Positions 27,865 through 36,314 of a stretch of DNA of 64,000 nucleotides are shown here, in pieces (position 1 is the first letter of the stretch; each line of letters starts with the position of its first letter). Source of the DNA: an uncultured Erythrobacter sp. (GTDB taxonomy: Bacteria > Pseudomonadota > Alphaproteobacteria > Sphingomonadales > Sphingomonadaceae); contig CANKYK010000001.1 in assembly GCA_947488155.1 (NCBI GenBank), positions 372,001-436,000 on the forward strand, written 5' to 3'. A program made the translations under genes and the position numbers. Under the pieces are notes generated by a model. The model saw only the letters and a program-made list of their open reading frames with translations. It made no database searches and was not told the origin of the DNA.

Positions 27865-28957
27865 TGCGATCTCGCTAGACAACATTGAACACCTCGCAAT
27901 CGGTTCAGCCTTTCTTGGCACTGGTGGCGGAGGAGATCCCTACCTCGGCTCGCTCCTTTGCCGTGAAGCCTTGGCGCAGTTCGGTCCGGTTCCGCTGGCC
28001 GATCCCACTGCGCTTTCGGATAGCGACAATGTGTTTGTCGCAGCTGCGATGGGCGCGCCCACTGTGATGATCGAAAAACTCTTCTCTCTCGAAGATCAGG
28101 ACAGGGCGGTGCGCGCTCTTGAACGGCACCTAGACAGGCAAGCGAGTGTCATCACCTCTGCAGAGATTGGTGGCTGTAATTCGATGATGCCGGTCGCCTA
28201 TGCGGCCATGCGCCAACTCCCCATTCTCAATGCAGACGGTATGGGACGAGCCTTTCCTCAATTGCAGATGACTAGCTTCAACGTGGCCGGCGTTGCCTGC
28301 GCGCCGATGACCCTTTCTGACGAACACGGAAATACTGTGCTGTTCGAGGCGGAGAGCGGCGAAAAGGCTGAAGATTTCGCCCGCCCAGTCGTGGCAGTAA
28401 TGGGTGCTGCTGGATGCATGTCATGCTATCCGATGACAGGGGCTGAAGCTCGAACAGCTTGCGTCAACTACACGCTCAGCGCGGCTATCGAAATAGGCGA
28501 GGCTGTTAGCGGTGAGCGCTATGGTAACATGTCACCAGTTGATCGACTGCTGAGCGCGCTCGACGCGCACCGATATTATGATGATCCGAGCTGCATCCAC
28601 TCTGGCAAGATAACCGGCGTGGAACGCAATACCCGCGATGGCTGGGTATTCGGAGAATGCACAATTGAAGCTGTAGGTGCGACTGGCAAGGCTTCGATTG
28701 CCTTCCAGAACGAAAATCTAACGGCCTATATCAACGGCCAGCTTCGCGCGCTTGTCCCTGACCTTATCACGATTGTCGACACTGAGACCGGGCAGGCAAT
28801 CCCGACAGAGCGCCTGGCATATGGCCAACGTGTTTCCGTGATCGCGTGCGGTGCTCCGCCAGCATTGACCACGGCTGCTGCTCTTGAGGTGATGGGGCCG
28901 GCTGCATTTCAGATTGAAGAGAAATATCGACCGCTCAGCGAGTTAAGAAACAGCTGA
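27857..28957 (+). CDS. DUF917-family protein
   Basis: A 366-residue protein of the DUF917 family, usually encoded beside HyuA-like proteins and often fused to or complexed with them. The opening AFLGTGGGGDPYLG and the motif AAGCMSCYPMTGAEA are characteristic. I start at ATG 27857 inside the end of the preceding gene, with GGAG upstream, so the two are translationally coupled. Its biochemical role has not been settled for the family; it is probably a subunit or partner enzyme in opening a cyclic amide. Confidence 0.83.
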   Translation: MIDAISLDNIEHLAIGSAFLGTGGGGDPYLGSLLCREALAQFGPVPLADPTALSDSDNVFVAAAMGAPTVMIEKLFSLEDQDRAVRALERHLDRQASVITSAEIGGCNSMMPVAYAAMRQLPILNADGMGRAFPQLQMTSFNVAGVACAPMTLSDEHGNTVLFEAESGEKAEDFARPVVAVMGAAGCMSCYPMTGAEARTACVNYTLSAAIEIGEAVSGERYGNMSPVDRLLSALDAHRYYDDPSCIHSGKITGVERNTRDGWVFGECTIEAVGATGKASIAFQNENLTAYINGQLRALVPDLITIVDTETGQAIPTERLAYGQRVSVIACGAPPALTTAAALEVMGPAAFQIEEKYRPLSELRNS

Positions 28958-29003
28958 TTGGAGACAATCAGTGACAAAGGATCGAAAGGATGGGAGGACC
29001 AAT

Positions 29004-31148
29004 ATGAAAAAGGCTTCACAACAGAAACTGACTGCGATGGGTAGCATCGCCAGTGCCATCGCGATGGCATGGGCTGGCCCAGCGGTCGCACAAGAAGAGG
29101 CTGAGGCGGAAACGCAGGGGCTCAACACGATCGTTGTCACTGCACAAACACGCGAACAAGAACTGCAGGATGTGCCGATCCAGGTTGCCGCCTTTGGAGA
29201 AGATCAGATCGAAGATGCTGGAATCATCTCTACACAAGACTTCATCGATCTCGTCCCGAACGTCTCATTCGATGACAGTTTTACCTACCTTAACAGTTTC
29301 GTTGTGGTGCGCGGTGTTACGCAGATCAACAATGCCGATTCCCCCGTGGCCGTCATCGTTGATGGAGTGCCGCAGAACAATCAAAAGCAGTTGAAGCTCA
29401 ATCTGTTCGATCTTGAGAGGATCGAGGTTCTCAAGGGACCGCAAGGCGGCTTGTACGGACGCAATGCTATCGGTGGGGCAATCAACATCGTAACCAAGCG
29501 TCCAGGTGATGATTTTTCTGGCATGGCGCGGGCGATCTATGGTCGCGGCGATTTTGTGAACTTGAGCGCTGCAGTTTCGGCACCAATTGGTAATTCTGCG
29601 GGACTCCGTGTCTCGGGTAACTATGTCACCGACAATGGAAGAATTGAAAATAGTTTCACTGGGGAAAACGTTGATTTCGTTGATCACGATTGGGAATTGC
29701 GTGGACGATTTGTCGCCGAGCTGAGTCCCTCAGTCGAGGTCGATTTGCGCGCTTCCTATCGGGATTTTCAAGCTGGCGGTATCTACGACGCTCAAGTAGC
29801 TTCTGGTAATGCCAACGAAATCGTAGCCCCTTCGGTGAACATCGAAGGCCTAACGTTTGGCAACATCTTTGAAGCCACAATGAAATGGGATTTCGCGCTA
29901 GGAGGAGGCACACTCTCATCGATCAGCGGATACACCGATCTGACCGAAGACTATCGCGGCGACCTCGATTTCTCGAACGCAGTGGATGATCCTGATGGTT
30001 TTGCGGGGCTGAACCTTCAGCTGGGCCAAGGTCAAGATCTCGGCGTCGAATTGCTAAGCCAAGAGCTGCGCTATGTGTCCGATGATAGCCTTCCCTTCCG
30101 ATGGATATTGGGGGCGTATTATCTGCACACCAACCGCGATCTTCAGACACGTGGTTTTATTGATCTGGAGGGAACCACCACCGGCGGGGTCGGTTCACGC
30201 GATCAAATCGATAATCCCGCACTGGTCATCATCAACAACAATGCAAGCGATAGCAATGATGCCTACGCGGTATACGCGAACTTTGAATACGACCTTACAG
30301 ACAGCCTAATCTTGCAGGGTGCCTTGCGCTATGACCGCGATGAACGTGAGCAAACCGATTTGATCAATGGGGGTACTGTCTCTGACAGCTTTGATGCTGT
30401 TCAACCCAAGATCACGCTGACATACCGTTTTACCGACGACGCACTCATATACGGTACTTACAGCACGGGCTTCCGCTCAGGCGGCTTTAACGCTCCTGGT
30501 ACTGCTATTCCAGCATTCGATGATGAATACCTTCAAAATTTCGAAGCCGGGTTTAAGACGAGCTCTTTGGGCAACCGTCTGATCATCAATGGAGCGATCT
30601 ACTTCTCCAAGAGTGATGACTTTCAGTTCTTCTTTGTGGATGCCACAACAGCATCACAAATCATTGGCAACATAGACGAAGTGGACATCTTTGGCATTGA
30701 GCTGGAGGCCCAAGCTTTGGTCGCCGATGGGCTTCAGATCTTCGCTGGTATTGGCACTACCGACACCGAGATCAAAGCGAACGCGCTTGACCCAAGCACG
30801 GTCGGGAATAAGACGCCCAAGACGACCGATTTCAATGGTAATCTTGGCTTCCAATACAATGCGGCTTTAACAGACGATCTTGACTTGCTGATTCGCGGCG
30901 ATTGGGAATTGCGCGGAGATAAATTTTGGCAGGTGGACAATGTTGATGTTCAAGAAGCTATAGACCTGGTTAGCTTCCGTGTCGGGATCGAGAATGACCG
31001 GTTCGGTCTATTCTTCAGCGCAAACAACATTCTCGGTGAAGCATATTACGCTGACTACAATCCCGGCAATTTTGCTGGATTAACCGAGGATATCGGATTT
31101 CGCGCGCAGCCTTCGACCTGGTCAATTGAGGCGACAGCCAAGTTCTAG
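29004..31148 (+). CDS. TonB-dependent receptor of the hydantoinase cluster
   Basis: A 714-residue outer-membrane receptor. The signal peptide ends near GPAVAQ. The TonB box region is LNTIVVTAQTREQELQDVP, with plug motifs IEVLKGPQGGLYGRNAIGGAINIVT (shown in parts: VLKGPQG, YGRNAIGGAINI). The barrel ends with WSIEATAKF. I start at ATG 29004, preceded by GGGAGG six bases away, 46 bases after the DUF917 stop. It belongs to the class that takes up small organic ligands or siderophores. Here it likely imports the substrate of the HyuA/DUF917 pair, under the MalT-like regulator. Confidence 0.9.
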   Translation: MKKASQQKLTAMGSIASAIAMAWAGPAVAQEEAEAETQGLNTIVVTAQTREQELQDVPIQVAAFGEDQIEDAGIISTQDFIDLVPNVSFDDSFTYLNSFVVVRGVTQINNADSPVAVIVDGVPQNNQKQLKLNLFDLERIEVLKGPQGGLYGRNAIGGAINIVTKRPGDDFSGMARAIYGRGDFVNLSAAVSAPIGNSAGLRVSGNYVTDNGRIENSFTGENVDFVDHDWELRGRFVAELSPSVEVDLRASYRDFQAGGIYDAQVASGNANEIVAPSVNIEGLTFGNIFEATMKWDFALGGGTLSSISGYTDLTEDYRGDLDFSNAVDDPDGFAGLNLQLGQGQDLGVELLSQELRYVSDDSLPFRWILGAYYLHTNRDLQTRGFIDLEGTTTGGVGSRDQIDNPALVIINNNASDSNDAYAVYANFEYDLTDSLILQGALRYDRDEREQTDLINGGTVSDSFDAVQPKITLTYRFTDDALIYGTYSTGFRSGGFNAPGTAIPAFDDEYLQNFEAGFKTSSLGNRLIINGAIYFSKSDDFQFFFVDATTASQIIGNIDEVDIFGIELEAQALVADGLQIFAGIGTTDTEIKANALDPSTVGNKTPKTTDFNGNLGFQYNAALTDDLDLLIRGDWELRGDKFWQVDNVDVQEAIDLVSFRVGIENDRFGLFFSANNILGEAYYADYNPGNFAGLTEDIGFRAQPSTWSIEATAKF

Positions 31149-31158
31149 CACGCATGCG

Positions 31159-31189
31159 GTGGGCGCGCATCCAACCCTCGCGCGCCCAC
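31159..31189. terminator. Hairpin after the TonB receptor
   Basis: GTGGGCGCGC and GCGCGCCCAC form a perfect 10-base stem around an 11-base loop, 11 bases after the receptor stop. There is no T-run, so it may be a weak or Rho-assisted terminator. Confidence 0.5.
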
Positions 31190-31274
31190 GTGTTACATAG
31201 GATGCAGTTGAACTGATTGTCCGCTTTGACCTCCAGTCTTTGCCTCGCGCTGTAGGATAGAACTAAACCTGATA

Positions 31275-31303
31275 GCGGTCGCTTAGGACGTCCAAGCGAC
31301 CGC
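31275..31303. repeat. Long near-perfect inverted repeat
   Basis: GCGGTCGCTTAGGAC meets GTCCAAGCGACCGC: 14 paired bases with one bulged A and no real loop. It lies just after the end of the integrase gene and could be its terminator or part of an attachment/resolution site. Confidence 0.45.
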
Positions 31304-31310
31304 CTGAACG

Positions 31311-31944
31311 TCAGATCTCTGTTCTCTCTGCCAGTGTAAGGGCATCTTCGATGTCGACACCTAGATAACGAACAGTGTTTTCAATCTTTGAATGACCAAG
31401 AAGAATCTGGATTGCTCGGATGTTACCAGTCGCCTTGTAAATGATTGAGGCTTTGGTCCGGCGAAGTGAGTGCGTTCCGTATTCTTCGGGCCTTAGCCCT
31501 ATCGCTTCGACCCACCCATCGATCAGCCTTGCGTATTGGCGTGTGCTAAGATGACGTGAATGATCAACCCGGCTGGGAAATACAAACTCTTCGACATCGC
31601 CCCCTCGAAGTTCGAGCCATGCGAACAAGCTTTCTCTGGCGTCCTTGGCTATCTCAAACTGGACTGGTCTACCCGTCTTGCGCTGAGTGATCGTTGCACG
31701 CGTCCTGACTTCCGGTCCGCCGACCAGATCGCCGATCCTAAGCTCCACTAGGTCACAGCCGCGCAGCTTACTATCGATTGCTAGATCAAAGAGTGCTCGA
31801 TCTCGAACGCGCTTTTCTCGATCAAGAAAGAACCGGATCGCCCATATCTGCTTTTTGATTGAACGGACGCTTGGGTCCGATCTTAGCGCCGAAGTTCCAT
31901 GGCACCCGGCTTTGTGCTGCCGGATCGAATTGTGAGTAAGTCAT
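31311..31944 (-). pseudogene. Tyrosine-type integrase, frameshifted
   Basis: A site-specific recombinase of about 210 residues in the short form seen beside mobile elements. The catalytic half is open from about 31870 down to 31311. It contains DSKLRGCDL (first Arg), THSLRRTK (His-x-x-Arg), LLGHSKIENTVRYLG (His and Tyr). The N-terminal start (MTYSQFDPA, ATG 31944, AAGGAG upstream) is in another frame; the two join within about 31,855-31,875 near a run of five A residues. As written, the gene cannot make a full protein. It may be a genuine mutation or a base-call error. Confidence 0.7.
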
Positions 31945-32051
31945 ATTCATTCTCCTTGGCCGGAATGGCCAAAGAGATGGTCAGCTATGCCGCGTTAAAG
32001 AAGCCGGACAAGCCTGCCGAACCGACTTCGGTTAGGTTCAGTTGCCCTCAT

Positions 32052-32891
32052 TGTGCTGTCAGACTAAAGCGAACTCGTCTCTGATTGGCAAAGAGCGCCC
32101 TACCTCAGTCTCACTTCAGGCAGCGAGATTTTGCCACTCAGCTAGCGCAGCCGAGCGGCGGGTCTTGTAGGTTTGTCTGTCGATTAGGTGGCGCTGAGAA
32201 TTGAAATGGTTGTGGACGTCGGCGTGGATGGAAGAGAACTTCTGTAAGGACTTCATCCTCCGAAAGCGCTGCATAATTCGCTCTCTTCGTCGGAACGGTA
32301 AGTGCGAGTTTTCAGCCCGATTATTGAGCCATTGACCCATGATCCTGCAATCCAAATTGCCCAGTTCACGCATCGCGGCGGGATAGGATTTGAGACCGTC
32401 GGTGACGATCTTTTCGGCCTGTCCGTATCGCTTGAGCGTCTTCTTCAAGAAGCGCAAAGCCGCTGATTTGTCTCGTTTCTTAGTGACATAGCTCTCCAAA
32501 ACCTCGCCTTCGTGATCAACCGAACGCCATAGATAGTGCGTCTCGCCATTGATCCTCACGAACATCTCATCAAGGTGCCAGCGCCAGTGGCGAAAGCCTC
32601 GCATCCTTCTGATCCGCTGGCGTTTGATGTCGGCTGCAAACATCGGACCGAACCGATTCCACCAAAACCGTACTGTTTCGTGAGTGACATCTATCCCATG
32701 CTGAGCAAGCAGATCCTCGACATTCCGCAAACTCAGTGGAAATCGCACATACATCAGAACCGCGATGCGGATCACTTCTGGCGATGTCTTGAAATAGCGA
32801 AACGGACTTGGTGGTTTAGCTCTAGATTTACGCTTCATCGCAACTGGTTAGCAGCCCCAACCCTCGCCTGCCACGTTAGTCTGACAAGACC
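32052..32891 (-). mobile_element. IS6-family insertion sequence, copy D
   Basis: An 840-bp element. The left end reads TGTGCTGTCAGACTAAAGC from 32052; the complement of the right end reads GGTCTTGTCAGACTAAC to 32891. It has the same orientation as copies A, B and C. Copies C and D therefore bracket the MACPF and hydantoinase cassettes as direct repeats. Confidence 0.88.
32116..32838 (-). CDS. IS6-family DDE transposase (copy D)
   Basis: Intact, 240 residues. The N-terminus (MKRKSRAKPPSPFRYFKTSPEV) matches copy G in its first residues and copies B and F after that. The catalytic triad is in WHLDEMFVR, IVTDGL and NNRAENSHLPFRRRER. The helix-turn-helix reads LLAQHGIDVTHETVR, like copy F. It is encoded alone in its element, 76 bases from the aldoxime dehydratase stop. 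Confidence 0.95.
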   Translation of the reverse strand: MKRKSRAKPPSPFRYFKTSPEVIRIAVLMYVRFPLSLRNVEDLLAQHGIDVTHETVRFWWNRFGPMFAADIKRQRIRRMRGFRHWRWHLDEMFVRINGETHYLWRSVDHEGEVLESYVTKKRDKSAALRFLKKTLKRYGQAEKIVTDGLKSYPAAMRELGNLDCRIMGQWLNNRAENSHLPFRRRERIMQRFRRMKSLQKFSSIHADVHNHFNSQRHLIDRQTYKTRRSAALAEWQNLAA

Positions 32892-32914
32892 GCCTTATCG
32901 CATGTTAGCCTGCA

Positions 32915-33922
32915 TTATTGCCATGGAAGGAAGCCAGTGCGCGGATGGCAGTTAACATAGTCACAGATGCTGTCTTTACCTCGTGCGACCAGCACTTCAT
33001 GCCATAATTTGAGCTTCGGCGGGGTCTCACGCCGCTGCACCATAGCCAGGAAGCTGTTGAATATTTTGAGGTGCGTCGGATGTGTTTTTGCCCAAGTTTC
33101 AAGATGCGCCATGGAAGTGAACGCCGCGAGGCCAAAGCTCTGGCTGGCATGGCCTCCATCTAGCGCCACCTCATCCATTAAGCGGCACGAAAGGCACCCT
33201 GTCTTTTTTGGATTGTCGCGTAAAAAAGCCATGCCCGCAATCAAATGCGGCAAGACCTCGTCACTGTAGGATTCTATTTCTTCGGTTTCGCAGTCGGACC
33301 AGTTTTGGCCGGATCTGATCAAGCAGATATTGTCCGCTGGCGTTACTCTTACACGAGCGCCGCGCGAAGCGGGACGCGACTTGGATGAATGCACATCGGG
33401 ATTGCTCGGATCGAACGCGTCCTCATCCGATGCTGGAATTCGGTCCCGCATCCCGCCCCAATAATTGTGTTCGCGGACGGGTTCTCCCAGTGGTTTCGCG
33501 AGTTTTGAGACGCCCGTTGGATTTTTGCTCGAATGCAGTGTTTCAAAGCGAGTGACCGGGACGACATAGATCTCGCGCCACAGGCCGAAGGCTTCGCTCA
33601 GCCGCGCGTCATCGTCGTACCATTGGCCAAAATCGGCATTGTCCCACCAGTCATCAAAAGCGGTTCGCGAGGGCCAATAAGCAATGAAGACTTCGTTTTC
33701 ATAGCCGCTCGCATCTCGGTGCCACGCGCGGGTGACGAACGACGGGGCATCATTGGCTTTGACGGCGGATAGGAATGTCCGTTCAAAGGTTTCGGGTAAG
33801 GTCCGGTCACGAAACTGGCAGCCGAAATAACTGAAGACGACCTCTTTAAGACCTTCGTCGAAGGCGGCTTGCCACGCATCAACCGGCGTCTCCCAATTCG
33901 GCGGCATGTTTTTCGCTGGCAT
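32915..33922 (-). CDS. oxd: Aldoxime dehydratase (phenylacetaldoxime dehydratase family)
   Basis: 335 residues. A heme enzyme that dehydrates aldoximes to nitriles. Family signatures: REHNYWGGMRDRIP (150-163), IRSGQNWSDC (202-211), THPTHLKIF (280-288), KLWHEVLV (306-313) and YVNCHPRTGF (322-331). By spacing, His284 should correspond to the proximal heme ligand, and Arg161, Ser204 and His308 to the distal residues of characterised enzymes; this mapping is from memory and tentative. It is the second gene of a nitrilase-Oxd operon (35 bases apart) next to an AraC regulator, the classical 'aldoxime-nitrile' arrangement. Confidence 0.9.
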   Translation of the reverse strand: MPAKNMPPNWETPVDAWQAAFDEGLKEVVFSYFGCQFRDRTLPETFERTFLSAVKANDAPSFVTRAWHRDASGYENEVFIAYWPSRTAFDDWWDNADFGQWYDDDARLSEAFGLWREIYVVPVTRFETLHSSKNPTGVSKLAKPLGEPVREHNYWGGMRDRIPASDEDAFDPSNPDVHSSKSRPASRGARVRVTPADNICLIRSGQNWSDCETEEIESYSDEVLPHLIAGMAFLRDNPKKTGCLSCRLMDEVALDGGHASQSFGLAAFTSMAHLETWAKTHPTHLKIFNSFLAMVQRRETPPKLKLWHEVLVARGKDSICDYVNCHPRTGFLPWQ

Positions 33923-33957
33923 TGTGCCTCTCCCCGTGTGCCTTCTGTGAAAGGCGG

Positions 33958-34989
33958 CTATTGCATGGCGCGTGCTGAGACGGCCACCTCGTCAATGTCG
34001 TCGATCGGGATTTCGCGATGCGCCCGGGCTGCGGCTCCGCTGACTTCGACAACGGCCTCGCGCGGTTCCATATCGGCTTGCAGGGCAAATACATCTGAGC
34101 GTGAATAATGCCCTGAAGGATCCGCTGCGGCTTTCGCAAGACTGATCATATCGAGATCGATATCAGCGATCAGTAAGCCTTCTTCGTGTTCGCCGAGAGG
34201 CTCCACGATTGGGCTGCCATCAGGGCCGAAAATGCGGGCCGTGCCGCCGCCTAGCGGTAAGAGATCCCGCTTGATATCTGTATCACAAATGAGGTCCTGT
34301 ATTTCCTGGGTGACCAGCGCACTCGCGGCGAGGACAAAGCACTGCCCTTCGGCCGCATAGACCTGACTGACCGCCGTGTTGAGCTCGGGACCAAGCGCGT
34401 AAGCCTTGCCTGCGTAGAGCGAGAAGCCCGGCCAGGCACCAATGTGGACCTGCTCGTTCTGCGCATACATCGCATATTTGTTGAGCGGGTGGAGGTGCTC
34501 CCAGCAGCACAGGGAGCCGACCCGGCCCAGCGGCGTTTCACGCACGAAGTAATCGCTGCCATCACCTTCACCAAAGATCGTCCGTTCCGTGTGCGTCGCC
34601 TTCAGCTTACGCCGCGCCGTCATCGTTCCGGTGTAAGGATCAATGTGCATTTGCGCGATGTAGAGGCTACCTGCTGCTCGTTCGCTGTAGCCCAGAACGA
34701 CGTACACGCCCGCGTCCACTGCCGCTTTGGCAATCTGCTGCATTTCAGGGCCGTCCGCAGTAATGCAATTGTTGAAATGGCGCTGGACAAATTGCATGCT
34801 GACAGCCGCCGCATCAAGCCAGGCCCACCAAGGATAGCCCGGAATCCAACACTCGGGGAAAGCGAGCAATTTCACGTCCTCGCGTGCGGCTTCACGGATC
34901 AACTCAATGGTGCGTTCAACACCGCCATCCTTGTCAAAATAGGCTGGGGCTGCCTGGACGCAGGCGACCTTGTAAGCGGGGTGAGTCAT
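33958..34989 (-). CDS. Nitrilase
   Basis: 343 residues. It hydrolyses nitriles to carboxylic acid and ammonia in the cytoplasm. The catalytic triad of the nitrilase superfamily is visible: Glu46 in FPECWIPGYP, Lys130 in RRKLKATHTER, Cys162 in LCCWEHLHP. The CWEH context is that of true nitrilases rather than amidases. The gene lies upstream of aldoxime dehydratase on the same strand, so together they turn an aldoxime into an acid. It is divergent from an AraC-type regulator, with 147 bases between start codons. Confidence 0.93.
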   Translation of the reverse strand: MTHPAYKVACVQAAPAYFDKDGGVERTIELIREAAREDVKLLAFPECWIPGYPWWAWLDAAAVSMQFVQRHFNNCITADGPEMQQIAKAAVDAGVYVVLGYSERAAGSLYIAQMHIDPYTGTMTARRKLKATHTERTIFGEGDGSDYFVRETPLGRVGSLCCWEHLHPLNKYAMYAQNEQVHIGAWPGFSLYAGKAYALGPELNTAVSQVYAAEGQCFVLAASALVTQEIQDLICDTDIKRDLLPLGGGTARIFGPDGSPIVEPLGEHEEGLLIADIDLDMISLAKAAADPSGHYSRSDVFALQADMEPREAVVEVSGAAARAHREIPIDDIDEVAVSARAMQ

Positions 34990-35136
34990 GCTGACATCCT
35001 CAATTTGGCTTTGATCACCTATTGGGTAGCTTAGCTGCCAGCGGCGCTTTGTTTAGAGCGGAACCATGTCTTGTCTCTGTCGGTCACAGGGACGATTTTT
35101 CATGACAAAGGCAAGGTTTGCTTTCATAGTTTTGCG

Positions 35137-36102
35137 ATGGAACAGGGACGTCAAATCCTATCGACATCCTCGGTGCCTCGCTCGCACCGGCTTCCATATT
35201 GGCGCGATTTGGTTTGCGATACATTCGTTGACCTGGCCTGTGACGTTAGCCAGAAAACTGATTTCCATGGAGAAATCGAGCATTGGTGTGGGCGCGAACT
35301 TGCCTATTCCAAAGTCCGTTCTACAGCTCACAACGTGATGAGAGACAAGCGGCGGATCTCTCGTTCGGTTGATGATCATTTTCTGCTGAGCCTGCAAGTA
35401 CGCGGGAATGGTTCGCTGCTTCAGGACGGGCGAAGCGCTATTCTAAAGCCCGGCGATTTTGCGCTTTATGACGTTACTCGGCCCTATAATCTAATGTTCG
35501 ACAATGAGTTTGAGCAGCTGGTCATGCAAATCCCGCGGGAGGAAATCACCGCACGCCTTTTCAACGCGGATGACCTCACCGCCGTGGGGGTTTGCGGTAG
35601 TCAGGGGGCGGGCCGACTCGCCTCCACCTTGATTGCTCAGACTGCTAGCCAGTTGGCGATTCTTGACGAGGAAAGCCTATCTCAAGCGCAAACCTGCGTC
35701 CTGGACTTAATGGCCAACGCGCTGGCGAGTAGCCGCGGCGATCGGTCAGAAACAAAGTCGGAATCGCAAGAGCTCACAATCAAGCGCATTCTGCGCTATA
35801 TCGATGATGCGCTGAGCGATCCCTCGCTGACTTGCGAGCAGGTTGCGACTGCCAACGGTATTTCGGAGCGCTATTTGCGAAAGTTGTTCCAAGCCAAAGG
35901 TCACTCGGTGTCAGAATGGATTTGGATGCGCAGGCTCGAAGGCGCCAAGGGCGATCTGCAGAACAGTCGGCTGAAGCATCGCTCCATTACGTCGATCGCC
36001 TATGACTGGGGTTTTAAGGATGCGGCGCATTTCAGCCGCGCGTTCAAAAACCGTTTTGAACAAACGCCGCGCGAAATGCGCACTGGACTGATCGCGCACT
36101 AG
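35137..36102 (+). CDS. AraC-family regulator of the aldoxime/nitrile genes
   Basis: About 321 residues. The N-terminal AraC-binding-like domain (LQVRGNGSLLQDGRSAILKP, GDFALYD) is followed by a C-terminal double helix-turn-helix (LTCEQVATANGISERYLRKL, ITSIAYDWGFKDAAHFSRAF). Oxd/nitrilase operons are often driven by such activators, responding to the aldoxime or nitrile. I start at ATG 35137 (MEQGRQILS), which gives the usual family length; an upstream in-frame Met at 35071 is possible. No strong Shine-Dalgarno is visible for either. Confidence 0.85.
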   Translation: MEQGRQILSTSSVPRSHRLPYWRDLVCDTFVDLACDVSQKTDFHGEIEHWCGRELAYSKVRSTAHNVMRDKRRISRSVDDHFLLSLQVRGNGSLLQDGRSAILKPGDFALYDVTRPYNLMFDNEFEQLVMQIPREEITARLFNADDLTAVGVCGSQGAGRLASTLIAQTASQLAILDEESLSQAQTCVLDLMANALASSRGDRSETKSESQELTIKRILRYIDDALSDPSLTCEQVATANGISERYLRKLFQAKGHSVSEWIWMRRLEGAKGDLQNSRLKHRSITSIAYDWGFKDAAHFSRAFKNRFEQTPREMRTGLIAH

Positions 36103-36314
36103 TCCGCCCGCTAGGCGTTTCTCAAACACTGATATCATTCGTCCGCTCTCAATCTGAGCACCGCTTGGCGTTCCCAGAAAAGCATGGCTCCCCTTGATCT
36201 GGTTCCGTTTGAAGCAATCCAACGTGCCTCTCCAGCCAATTTTCCTTGCCCTCCCGCGCCTAACCAAAGGCCAATCAAATTCCGCAATCAGCGCGGTATA
36301 TCTGGGAGGATGCA

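Noticed and set aside
31275..31303. Idea that the inverted repeat is a CRISPR or tRNA element
   Set aside because: A single copy with no spacers, and no cloverleaf; a hairpin or recombination site is enough to explain it.
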